Both the position numbers and the translations under genes were made by a program. The notes below the pieces were generated by a model. That model ran no database searches. It worked only from the letters and a program-made list of their open reading frames with translations, and was not told where the DNA came from. Of a stretch of 64,000 nucleotides of DNA, positions 52,188 to 60,607 are shown one piece after another. The DNA comes from an uncultured Lachnospiraceae bacterium (GTDB lineage Bacteria > Bacillota > Clostridia > Lachnospirales > Lachnospiraceae), in contig CAJUED010000012.1 of the NCBI GenBank assembly GCA_910585075.1, positions 34,554-98,553 of the forward strand, given 5' to 3'. Within the stretch, counting starts at the first letter, position 1. Each line of letters starts with the position of its first letter.

Positions 52188-52197
52188 ACGTACATAC

Positions 52198-52223
52198 ATC
52201 AGTTTGACAAACTGATTTCTTTT
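52198..52223 (+). terminator. First terminator after cassette 1
   Basis: ATCAGTTTG / AAACTGAT stem followed by TTCTTTT, 10 nt past the stop. Confidence 0.75.
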
Positions 52224-52244
52224 ATAAGCACATTCTCTTATAAA

Positions 52245-52286
52245 ATAGGGGCCGGAACAATAACTCTAATCTGTTCCGGCTCCTAT
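52245..52286 (+). terminator. Second terminator after cassette 1
   Basis: ATAGGGGCCGGAACA / TGTTCCGGCTCCTAT, a long stem ending cassette 1 before the cassette 2 promoter. No strong T-run. Confidence 0.7.
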
Positions 52287-52382
52287 ATATTCCCATATTT
52301 GGTTTGTTACATTTACATTTTCCCGTAATTGGAAACAATTATTTATAAACAAAATTTTCGTAAACTTAAATTCTAAATTTTA

Positions 52383-52411
52383 TTGCAACATGTGATATTC
52401 TGTGCTATTGT
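52383..52411 (+). promoter_or_regulatory. Promoter of adhesin cassette 2
   Basis: TTGCAA, 17-nt spacer, TGC-TATTGT; matches the cassette 1 promoter in both hexamers, spacing and the TTAAC/TAAG bases that follow. Confidence 0.65.
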
Positions 52412-52554
52412 TAACTTAAGTAGAGTAAAAAGCGCGTAAAATCGTATTTTCTCTATGAGTAATTGAGAGCTATTTAAACGGATAACCTATCATAAATATT
52501 TTTGCAGAAAAATTACAGCCCATATTGCAAAATTGAGAAAGCGGGGTGAACATC

Positions 52555-52581
52555 ATGACGCTGTTTCCACCTGGAAAATGA
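52555..52581 (+). CDS. Leader peptide MTLFPPGK
   Basis: Nine-codon ORF (ATG to TGA) with GCGGGGTGA 5 nt upstream, homologous to the leader at 46181. The stop codon differs (TGA versus TAA), yet the ORF length and the position of the hairpin right after it are kept. Confidence 0.7.
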   Translation: MTLFPPGK

Positions 52582-52613
52582 CCCCGTTGTCATCCACACC
52601 AGAGACAGCGGGG
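52582..52613 (+). promoter_or_regulatory. Conserved GC hairpin after leader peptide 2
   Basis: CCCCGTTGTC / GACAGCGGGG, with a loop sequence differing from cassette 1. ACCCC (52581-52585) is complementary to GGGGT (52543-52547) in the mini-ORF Shine-Dalgarno. Confidence 0.7.
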
Positions 52614-52644
52614 CTGAAATGTAAGTTTAAGTAACCTATTTTTA

Positions 52645-52743
52645 AGCAAACCATTAGAAATAATGGGACGCAAAGCTAGGGGGCTAAGGTATCGGTACTA
52701 TAAGTGTAATTTATAGTTAGTATACTATGCCAGCCCGGTCGCC
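52645..52743 (+). promoter_or_regulatory. c-di-GMP-I riboswitch of cassette 2
   Basis: AAGCAAACC, hairpin with GAAA loop, GGGACGCAAAGCTAGGGGGC, and CTATGCCAGCCCGGTCGCC. Single aptamer here, closest to tandem copy 3 of cassette 1. Confidence 0.93.
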
Positions 52744-52747
52744 CTAC

Positions 52748-52781
52748 CCTTTGCTTTTAAAATATAAAGCAAAGAAAGGAA
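52748..52781 (+). promoter_or_regulatory. Expression-platform hairpin and Shine-Dalgarno of adhesin 2
   Basis: CTTTGCTTT...AAAGCAAAG hairpin ends directly at AAAGGAAA, the ribosome-binding site of adhesin 2. Loop bases differ from cassette 1 but the stem and adjacency are kept. Confidence 0.6.
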
Positions 52782-52786
52782 AATAA

Positions 52787-55700
52787 ATGAAAAATAAAAA
52801 ATTGAAAGAGTTCGCTAAACGTGTCTTTGCTCTTTCTCTCGCTGTTGTTATCACAGCCGGTACCCCTCAAATTATTGGTCTGGCTGAAGATGTAGTTGAA
52901 AATCAGCAGGAAACAGAGTTAGGGTCTGAGTTTGAAACCGATGGCGAATCTCAAGATTCTTCACATGGTGAAGATACCTCCAACGGAGGCAATGATGTAT
53001 TACCTCCTACCAATGATTCAAATTCAGGAAATCAGCAAGAGGGTTCCGGTGACAATGATGTTACAATCGAAATAACAAAGGATGACAATGAGACTGTTGT
53101 CAACGTCACCCCTTCTCAAAGCGTTGACCCTGAAAAGGATGAGACCATTGAGTGGGAAGGCAGCGCGGAAAGTGACGGTTCCTGGAAAAATGAAGACGGT
53201 ACGGATGGTGAAGATACCAAGATTACCGTCACAGTTGAAGGCAGCGAAACTTCCACACCCGATTTCAACGAGGATGGCGACATTGTTTCCAGTGAAATCA
53301 CCGGCGAGCAGACAACCACCATCACAGAAACCACTGCGGATATTCAAACCTCTTTTCAGGAAGAAGAACCCGAAAAGCCTGTTGATGTGGAATTCGACTA
53401 TGTAAGCGAGGATGGAACCGCTTATAAGTATACCACCATTGACGAAAATGGTCAGGCTGTCGAAGTTACCGTAGATCCGGTATATGATGATGACAATAAT
53501 ATAACGGGTTACAATGTCACAACTTCAAAGGGAACTTTCTCCAAGACAGAGACCGACGCGGAAGTATCCTTCCAAACACCGGAGCTTGGCTTTGTGCCTG
53601 TCAAGGAAGTTTCTGATGAATCCACATCGGAAAAATCGTACGAGATAACGGTTGACGGCCAGGCATTTACTCTTGAGGCTGTTTTGGATAATGAAGGCAA
53701 TCCTACCGGTCAGTACAAATATACGAAAGATAAAGACGGCGAAAACGAAAAAGACGTTATCGTTTCTTTATTACGTGATAAAAACAATAATGTAGTCGGC
53801 GCTTACGGTTCCTCCATTGAAGTGGATATTGATAAAATGCTCACAGAAATGCGTCCTGGTCCAAGCGACATTTATACGGATGAGAATAAAGTTGCAGAGG
53901 ATGATAATTCTGCTCACTATAGCAAAGAGGAAACCGTAGACGGCGTCACCACAACCAGCAGTTGGGAAACCAAAAAGCAAACGGATGAAAATGGCAACAA
54001 AGGCTGGCTTACTACGGAAACAATAACCGTTAAAGAAGAAGGACTGCTTGAAAGTGAAGAAGAACTTCCCGAAGAATCCGCTTCTCTTTCATATATATAT
54101 GATGCGGATGGAACTGTTATCGGCTATACCCAGATTTCGGAAGAAGTCCTTCCTGAACCTGACGGCAGAACCAAAACCACCGAAACCACCGTGTACCTGA
54201 AAACCGGCAGCTGGTCAAGAACCACCACCACTACCACAAATACTTTCAGGTTTATCTCTGAAACGAATGGGGAAATTAAAATCACTGATTTTGAAGTTAC
54301 GGCGAATAAAGATAGCAACGGTAATGTTTTGAACGGTAATGTTTCGAATATTACCGGTCTAAAACCTACTGACAAGATACTTAATGCTGCGGAAGGCAAA
54401 TATGAGGGAAAAGATACCACTCAAAATGAGGCCTCTGAGCATTTATTTGCCGCCACAAGTAAAACTGATGCAACCGCTAAGGATGATAAAGAAGATTTAA
54501 CGCTTGCAAGACCTGTAATCCAAAGTACCGTATTTATTAATTACGAAGGTCATGGCGACTACAATAATGCCAGCCACCCCCCTGTGTGGATGCGTAAGAT
54601 AAAGGGTCCTGATGGAAATGAAATTTATGTTTATTGTGCTGAAAAAGGGCAGGGAACGATTCCAGGACATGGTTACGACCTTGTAAATATGAACGATGCA
54701 AATTATTTTGATCTTGATGACGATGATGCCGCCCATCTGCAATATATAGTTGAAAACGGTTGGTGGGGAACCGAATCCGGCGTTGGCAGTCTCACAGAAG
54801 TAAAGAATCTGATAAAAAAATATGCATCAGAAAATAATTTAACTATTCCTGGTAGCGCAAAAGGCACAGATGGACCTATTTTAATTGATGAAGGAATTGC
54901 CATGGCTGTTACGCAGGCCGCCATTTGGTATTATGCCAATAATGGAGACTACAAGCTTAACCCTGACAGCAATCTGTTTACGCATTATCTGAAATACCGC
55001 AAGCCAGGTTCTGGTACGAATAACGTATGCGAACTTAGTGCCAATGAGCAGAATACTGCCATGATGCTTTTTAGAGCATTAATCAGACAGGATCTTCAAA
55101 AAGCTGAAGATTTTGTAGATGAAGATGGCAAGCCCCTTTTCAAAGACACTACCGACATCATTAGTTCTGAAAATATTGTGGGAACTGATATCTCTATTGT
55201 TGAAAAAGTGGAAGATGTCAACAGCTTAAAGGATCTCAATGAAACTGTTCAAAATGCTGTCAAGGAATGGAGCGAGCAGGATAAAAAGTTGTACAAAGCA
55301 GACATTTCTCTTGCTTTAGCGGTAATGCCCAGCCGAATTAATTCTAATGATTTGAAAGTATATGTGTATGCAGAGGTTGATGGTACTGCAATTCCAATAG
55401 CTGAGAAGCGTTTGGACCTGGATAATTTTGATGGTATTTTCACAATTAACGGTATTATATTACCGGATGGAGCAAATATCAGGTTAAATTTGAGTGGTGT
55501 TCAAGAATTGACGTCAGGTGCGTACTTATTCCATTCTGTAATTGATACAAAAGGAGAGAGGTCTCAAAACATGACGGGCTACGTTACGGGTGACAAGGCC
55601 AGCTACAAAGTAGATTTAAATGTCAACATGAAGTTCAATGTCACAGACGCTGAAGCTACCGTAACAACCACCGTAACAGAATCCAAAACCATGGAAGAAA

Positions 55701-56347
55701 CCCGAAACGAATCTTGGCATAGTAATCAGAAAGTAAGTTATCAAAAGGCCCCGGATGATCCTAAGGATCCAGATGTTCCTAAAGATCCGGATGATCCCAA
55801 GGATCCGGACGAACCTGATAATCCTGATACGCCGGATGAACCCGATAATCCGAATGATCCTGACAATCCGAGTACACCAGATGACCCCGATAATCCGGAC
55901 GACCCTGACAATCCGAGCACGCCGGATGAACCTAGTACTCCAAATGACCCTGAAAATCCGAGTACGCCGGATAATCCCGGTACTTCGAACGATCCAGGCA
56001 CTCCCGGCACTCCAAATGAGCCGGATACGCCTGAACCTAACACCAATGTAGCTGGAGTTGCTGTCAATTTTGCAGGTGATTTCCTTCTTGCGAATATTAC
56101 TGATGACAACGTTCCCTTAGCAGATGCCGCGTTGATAGATATTCTGGATGAGGATGTACCTTTAGCAATTATTCCTCGCCGCGGTTCTTTAGTGGATATT
56201 TTTGATGAGGAAGTTCCTTTGGCAAATATCCCCAGAACCGGTGATATCTCTGATCTGTGGTATGTAATGACTGTTTTATCTGCTGCCGGTCTGCTGTTAT
56301 TGACAACTTTAAAGTTGAAAGAGCAAAAAACGGATAAAGCAATTTAA
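52787..56347 (+). CDS. Thioester-domain surface adhesin 2 (sortase-anchored)
   Basis: 1186 residues with the same plan as adhesin 1: signal peptide (about 1-34), acidic Ser/Thr/Asp-rich region, repetitive beta-rich segments, thioester domain with Cys617 (YCAEKG) and Gln710 (VTQAAIWYY), a beta domain, a Pro/Asp-rich wall-spanning rod (about 990-1085, repeating xPD/NPD units), DEDVPLA and DEEVPLA motifs and the sorting signal NIPRTGD (Pro1149). It lacks the SH3b-like domain of adhesin 1. N- and C-terminal ends are most conserved between the two. One c-di-GMP aptamer precedes it. Confidence 0.9.
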   Translation: MKNKKLKEFAKRVFALSLAVVITAGTPQIIGLAEDVVENQQETELGSEFETDGESQDSSHGEDTSNGGNDVLPPTNDSNSGNQQEGSGDNDVTIEITKDDNETVVNVTPSQSVDPEKDETIEWEGSAESDGSWKNEDGTDGEDTKITVTVEGSETSTPDFNEDGDIVSSEITGEQTTTITETTADIQTSFQEEEPEKPVDVEFDYVSEDGTAYKYTTIDENGQAVEVTVDPVYDDDNNITGYNVTTSKGTFSKTETDAEVSFQTPELGFVPVKEVSDESTSEKSYEITVDGQAFTLEAVLDNEGNPTGQYKYTKDKDGENEKDVIVSLLRDKNNNVVGAYGSSIEVDIDKMLTEMRPGPSDIYTDENKVAEDDNSAHYSKEETVDGVTTTSSWETKKQTDENGNKGWLTTETITVKEEGLLESEEELPEESASLSYIYDADGTVIGYTQISEEVLPEPDGRTKTTETTVYLKTGSWSRTTTTTTNTFRFISETNGEIKITDFEVTANKDSNGNVLNGNVSNITGLKPTDKILNAAEGKYEGKDTTQNEASEHLFAATSKTDATAKDDKEDLTLARPVIQSTVFINYEGHGDYNNASHPPVWMRKIKGPDGNEIYVYCAEKGQGTIPGHGYDLVNMNDANYFDLDDDDAAHLQYIVENGWWGTESGVGSLTEVKNLIKKYASENNLTIPGSAKGTDGPILIDEGIAMAVTQAAIWYYANNGDYKLNPDSNLFTHYLKYRKPGSGTNNVCELSANEQNTAMMLFRALIRQDLQKAEDFVDEDGKPLFKDTTDIISSENIVGTDISIVEKVEDVNSLKDLNETVQNAVKEWSEQDKKLYKADISLALAVMPSRINSNDLKVYVYAEVDGTAIPIAEKRLDLDNFDGIFTINGIILPDGANIRLNLSGVQELTSGAYLFHSVIDTKGERSQNMTGYVTGDKASYKVDLNVNMKFNVTDAEATVTTTVTESKTMEETRNESWHSNQKVSYQKAPDDPKDPDVPKDPDDPKDPDEPDNPDTPDEPDNPNDPDNPSTPDDPDNPDDPDNPSTPDEPSTPNDPENPSTPDNPGTSNDPGTPGTPNEPDTPEPNTNVAGVAVNFAGDFLLANITDDNVPLADAALIDILDEDVPLAIIPRRGSLVDIFDEEVPLANIPRTGDISDLWYVMTVLSAAGLLLLTTLKLKEQKTDKAI

Positions 56348-56364
56348 AGAAAGTTCATTGCTAA

Positions 56365-56396
56365 AAAACCGGGGCCTTTGTAAGGCTCCGGTTTTT
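56365..56396 (+). terminator. Terminator between adhesin 2 and its toroid partner
   Basis: AACCGGGGCC-tttgtaa-GGCTCCGGTT followed by TTT, at the same position as in cassette 1. Confidence 0.87.
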
Positions 56397-56471
56397 AATA
56401 AGAAAGATAATATATTATCTCCGAAACAAAGCAACAGTTAAATTATTACATTATAATATGAGGCGCAAATC

Positions 56472-58223
56472 ATGAAAAAGAAACGTTTTCTCCACTGGGC
56501 AACCATACTACTTTCAATTGTTGGGGCCATTCTGCTGGTATTCATCCTGTTTTTCCTAAGCCGCAATGACACCACCCTTTTTCAGGAAAAATCCAGCCTT
56601 CTAAAGGAATATGCTCTGGCAGACTGGGTTCGGTTGGAAGCAGGCAATACCCCTGCAGGGGAAGCGGGAAACGTTATCTTTCTTTCTGTTTGTGACGGAA
56701 CCAAGCGTGCAAAGGTCTACTCCGGCACCGGCCAAACTCTTGAGGAAGCCTGGGACGCCGCTTTAAATAAGGCTGATAGTGCCTTACAGAGAAGAAAAGT
56801 ATATCCAAGATGGGTTAAAGCGGATGTGGTTTATTTCTCCGAACTGATATCAGCGGAAGAATTACTACAGGCAACAAGATCGTCTCAAAAAGAAGCCTTT
56901 CGTTATGGAATTGCCTTTGATAATACATTTAACACAGCTCTGTTGGAAGCTGAATTGAACGGCGTGAAAATCTATAATTATGAAGACGGCGGTATCAACT
57001 TAGATGTATTAAATCGTTATCTGGAAAAAAATAAGCAAAACCCTATAAATGCATTACCTAAAACCTATACCCTGTTTCAATGTGCCAGCTGGCTGTGTGA
57101 TGAGGATAACACTGTCTATGAATTAAATGGAAATGATTTGGATTATGGGCGCAGACGATTGGATTTTTCTGCTCCTGATGGAGCATATGCGAAAGATTTG
57201 ATTTTAAATGCTTCCGGTTTTTTGGCAAATCAAATTGAGGACGACGGCTCTTTTCTATATGGAATCTATCCACGATTTAACGAAGAAATCGACGGCTATA
57301 ATATGGCAGGCCACGCCGGTGCCTTATGGTCGCTTATTGATTGTTATTCTTTGCACTCTAACAGTGAATCGGCAAAGAGAATTACCCAGGGAATCGATTT
57401 CATGCTTGACCAGGTGGTTTATGATTCAAATGGGAATGCCTATCTTTATGAAAAAGAAAGCGACGAAATCAAGTTAGGCGCAGGCAGTCTTGCGGTGATT
57501 GCTTTAACAGAATATATGGAGGCTTTTCAGGATAACAAATATCAGGATGTGTGTTGCGCTCTTGGCAATGGAATCCTCTCTCTCTTAGACCAGTCTGGCG
57601 GTCAGTATTATCACGTTTTAAACGGCGATTTTACTCCAAAAGAAGCCTTCCGCAGTATTTATTATGATGGGGAGGCAACCTTTGCTCTCTGCCGCCTTTA
57701 CGGCCTCACAGGAGAGCAAATCTGGCTGGATGCCGCCAAAAGCGCTGTGCAACATTTTATAGAAGCGGATTACACCCGGTGCAAGGATCATTGGGTCGCA
57801 TACAGTATGAATGAGATTACCAAATACGTGACAAACAATGCGGATTATTATGCTTTTGCCCTAAAAAATGTACAAAAAAATTTGCAGGAAATCAAAGAAT
57901 GTGATACCACATCCCCCACAGATTTGGAGTTGCTGATGGCTACCTTTGAACTGTATGACCGTATGATTGCAAATGGCGGTTCCACCTCCGGATTTGATTT
58001 GGATGAATTTTTAAATACAATCAGCCGCAGGGCAGAGCGGCAGCTAAACGGATATTTTTATCCTGAATACGCCATGTATACGGCAAATCCACAGCGGGTT
58101 TTAAATACGTTCATGATACGTGAGGATGGATTTCGCGTCCGCATTGATGATGTACAGCACAATATCGGCGGATATTATCTGTATTACCTCAATTATGATA
58201 AACTGATAGAACATGGAATGTAA
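56472..58223 (+). CDS. Membrane-anchored extracytoplasmic alpha/alpha-barrel-like protein 2
   Basis: 583 residues, clear paralogue of the protein at 50418-52187: N-terminal membrane anchor (about 9-30), TPAGEAGNVIFLSVCDGTKR, conserved RRRLDFSAPDGAYAKDLIL, YLYEKESDEIKLGAGSLAVI, YYDGEATFALCRLYGL and NIGGYYLYYLNYDKL. The RHA motif of copy 1 reads GHAG here, so if the Arg is catalytic, copy 2 differs. Ends 16 nt before the sortase ATG, so it is co-transcribed with it. Function unknown; see the partner for alternatives. Confidence 0.75.
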   Translation: MKKKRFLHWATILLSIVGAILLVFILFFLSRNDTTLFQEKSSLLKEYALADWVRLEAGNTPAGEAGNVIFLSVCDGTKRAKVYSGTGQTLEEAWDAALNKADSALQRRKVYPRWVKADVVYFSELISAEELLQATRSSQKEAFRYGIAFDNTFNTALLEAELNGVKIYNYEDGGINLDVLNRYLEKNKQNPINALPKTYTLFQCASWLCDEDNTVYELNGNDLDYGRRRLDFSAPDGAYAKDLILNASGFLANQIEDDGSFLYGIYPRFNEEIDGYNMAGHAGALWSLIDCYSLHSNSESAKRITQGIDFMLDQVVYDSNGNAYLYEKESDEIKLGAGSLAVIALTEYMEAFQDNKYQDVCCALGNGILSLLDQSGGQYYHVLNGDFTPKEAFRSIYYDGEATFALCRLYGLTGEQIWLDAAKSAVQHFIEADYTRCKDHWVAYSMNEITKYVTNNADYYAFALKNVQKNLQEIKECDTTSPTDLELLMATFELYDRMIANGGSTSGFDLDEFLNTISRRAERQLNGYFYPEYAMYTANPQRVLNTFMIREDGFRVRIDDVQHNIGGYYLYYLNYDKLIEHGM

Positions 58224-58239
58224 AGAAGGGAATTTCAAA

Positions 58240-59016
58240 ATGAAAAAGAAAGCGTATCTGCTAATGACAATCTCACTTGCTTTGGCTTTTGTTATCAGTG
58301 TAGCCGTTATAGGCATCAAAACCATAGATTATCGTAATGGGGATGAGGATTATTTTGACGCCCGGATGGTGGCAGGCCTCACTGCCCTGCCTGAAAAGCC
58401 GGAGGAGGAACCGGAAGAAACAGATTTCTGGGCCGACGCCCTTAAGGACACGGATCTGGATTCTTTAAGGGAAGTAAACAGCGAAGTGATTGGCTGGATT
58501 ACCATTCCGGAAACAGAGCTCTCCTACCCGCTCCTTCAGGCGGAAGACAATAAATATTATTTAAACCATACCTGGAACAATGACCGAAGCTCCGTAGGCT
58601 CCATTTTTATGGAATGCCTGATCAATCCGAATATGCAAAGCTTCAACACCATTGTCTACGGGCACAAAATGCGCAATGGCTCCATGTTTGGCAGCCTTAT
58701 CAACTACGAGGACGCAGAATATTGGAAGGAGCATCCCAGCATTTACGTGGTTATGGACGACGGCGTATACCGGTACGATATTTTTGCTGTCCATGAGGTG
58801 GGCACCCGCCAGATTGTCTACCGCATAAACATCAACTCCGAAAAAAGAAGGAACGAATTCATTCAGTTCTGTGTGGAAAACTCTGTTATTGATACGGGAA
58901 TCGTTCCTACAGCTACGGATAAAATATTGACCCTCTCCACCTGCACCGGCAGTGGGCACTCCACCCGCTGGGTTGTTCAAGGAGTTCTGCATAATGGGCA
59001 GCCTTTTGCCCGGTAA
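58240..59016 (+). CDS. Class B sortase
   Basis: 258-residue membrane-anchored transpeptidase: N-terminal helix (about 5-25), catalytic His in VYGHKMRNGSMFGSL, Cys in LTLSTCT and Arg in STRWVVQG. The extra N-terminal helices and TLSTC are class B features. It probably anchors the two NIPxTG adhesins encoded upstream to peptidoglycan. Start MKKKAYLL has GAAGGG upstream. Last gene of the cluster. Confidence 0.93.
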   Translation: MKKKAYLLMTISLALAFVISVAVIGIKTIDYRNGDEDYFDARMVAGLTALPEKPEEEPEETDFWADALKDTDLDSLREVNSEVIGWITIPETELSYPLLQAEDNKYYLNHTWNNDRSSVGSIFMECLINPNMQSFNTIVYGHKMRNGSMFGSLINYEDAEYWKEHPSIYVVMDDGVYRYDIFAVHEVGTRQIVYRININSEKRRNEFIQFCVENSVIDTGIVPTATDKILTLSTCTGSGHSTRWVVQGVLHNGQPFAR

Positions 59017-59020
59017 AAGC

Positions 59021-59123
59021 TATAGTCAACGACATTAGAAATTGCCTTTTCTGGCATACAAAAACTGACATATATGGCTTTTACAAGAGCCGGTAAACAC
59101 AATTTATTATGTCGTTGACTATA
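59021..59123. mobile_element. MITE-like palindromic element
   Basis: Terminal inverted repeats TATAGTCAACGACAT / ATGTCGTTGACTATA (15 bp perfect, about 22 of 24 when extended inward to AAATTG) bound a 103-bp non-coding insert. Ends in TA, compatible with a TA target duplication of the IS630/Tc1-mariner type. No transposase in the window. Confidence 0.5.
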
Positions 59124-59150
59124 AGGCACGCCTGAAAATACTCCTGAAAA

Positions 59151-59978
59151 TTACGGCAACGGTTGGCATGACGGACAGTAATACACGGTCCCGCCCATAT
59201 AACTCATTTTTTTAATTTCATTTCCACAATAAGGACAGGGCTTTCCCACTGTCTTCTTGGAAAGCTTCGTAACATAGCCGCCGGGCTCTCCGAATAGTGT
59301 TTTTTCCGTATCCCTTCCGCCCGCAGCACACATTTGATCCAATATATGTATCACAGATTCATAAACCCTTTTCCATAAATCTCCCTGAACAGTATTTATT
59401 TTTTGTTTCGGATGAAGTCCCGCCTCCAGCAAAATATCCTGAAGCACCCCATTTCCTAACCCCGGAATCCGCTGGTTGGTTGCCAAAAATTCCTTAATGG
59501 AAATTTTACCCGAAAGCCCTTCCCAGAGAGATGTAAAATATGTATAATCAAACGCCTCTGTTCCCGGAAGCGGCTTTTCCTTTGCCACATGGTAGTAGGG
59601 ATTTTCATAATTTTCAGGTTCCACCAAAAACATCGCCCCATACATTTGAACCGAACAAAGCAGGGAATCTCCATTTTCCAACATAATCCGCATCTGATAC
59701 TTGTCCGGAAGCTTTTTCCCATTTGGGAAATAGCGGAGATTCGTACCGTCTCCTACGATAAAACTATAACCTGAAAGCTCTATTTCCACCATACTGCCAA
59801 GCCCTGTACTGTTTCCTATTTCCCGCCCTTCCATAATACCGGCATAGGCAGACGGCTCTCCATGATACCACGCAAAGGAATGCTTTGTATGCTCCGTCTC
59901 AACCTCTGCGATTCTTTTTCCTTTTACTGTTTCGTTCAGTTGACTTGCTAATGTCAGGCTTTCTGGTATTTCTATCAT
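59151..59978 (-). CDS. Fpg/Nei-family DNA glycosylase-like protein
   Basis: 275 residues. H2TH-region motif GLGNGVLQDILLEAGLHP and C-terminal zinc finger CPYCG...YYCPSC are those of formamidopyrimidine glycosylase/endonuclease VIII. The N-terminus reads MIEIPE rather than MPELPE: Ile replaces the catalytic N-terminal proline, while Glu3 is kept. This fits a divergent Firmicutes subgroup whose lyase activity is uncertain. Start with AAGGAG 6 nt upstream. Confidence 0.82.
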   Translation of the reverse strand: MIEIPESLTLASQLNETVKGKRIAEVETEHTKHSFAWYHGEPSAYAGIMEGREIGNSTGLGSMVEIELSGYSFIVGDGTNLRYFPNGKKLPDKYQMRIMLENGDSLLCSVQMYGAMFLVEPENYENPYYHVAKEKPLPGTEAFDYTYFTSLWEGLSGKISIKEFLATNQRIPGLGNGVLQDILLEAGLHPKQKINTVQGDLWKRVYESVIHILDQMCAAGGRDTEKTLFGEPGGYVTKLSKKTVGKPCPYCGNEIKKMSYMGGTVYYCPSCQPLP

Positions 59979-60066
59979 ATTCTGCTCCTTTTTAATTGTT
60001 TGATAAATCTTCAATATTGAATTTCGGTTCCATATCCACCAATGTTTGCTTTAAAACGAATAGCTT

Positions 60067-60210
60067 TTACACTTTCACATATCTTCTATTTTTAGTTACC
60101 GCCGTACAGGAGACTAAATTCATTGTCACTAATTCATTTAATAGCTGCCTTGTTCTTGGTCCTTTTAGGCCTATCATTTGGGCAACTTCCTCATATAAAA
60201 AATCGTTCTC
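60067..60210 (-). pseudogene. Remnant winged-helix C-terminus
   Basis: Minus-strand frame reads ENDFLYEEVAQMIGL, then GPRTRQLLNELVTMNLV, ending KNRRYVKV and stop. This resembles the C-terminal winged helix of AlbA/Fic-type regulators. No start and no upstream domain, so a fragment. Confidence 0.5.
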
Positions 60211-60237
60211 CTAAATATGTTTTCTTTTTTTCTTCTT

Positions 60238-60435
60238 TCATTCATACGGCTCTTTTCGGTTTATGCGATTATTCTCCAGTTCAATAATCCTTTCACTAAT
60301 TCTATTCTGGAGGTCACTTTAGGGTTCAATTTCAATATCCAAACTGTCCACCTGCCGTTCTAAACGGGATTTTGTTCCCGATACCTGTCTAAGATGTGCC
60401 TGTAAAGTTTCCAACTTTTTTTCCATATCTGCCAT
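60238..60435 (-). pseudogene. Remnant coiled-coil protein of a mobile element
   Basis: Reads MADMEKKLETLQAHLRQ, ending SLDIEIEP, then an in-frame stop, then SDLQNRISERIIELENNR and stop. The frame continues upstream of the ATG with a further in-frame stop (TAG). It resembles the coiled-coil tail of recombinase or mobilisation proteins; a decayed gene. Confidence 0.5.
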
Positions 60436-60607
60436 ATCAACGTGTAAATTCTAAGTTTTATGCGGCTTAAACAGCAAACTGTCTCCACATGTGTCGGAGC
60501 TACTATGTAAACACAATTTTTCAGCCTCGTCACTCGTATAGGAATACAATTCTCATGTATTTACTTAACTTTTCCTTTTTTATCCGCACAGAAATATTTC
60601 AATTTTT

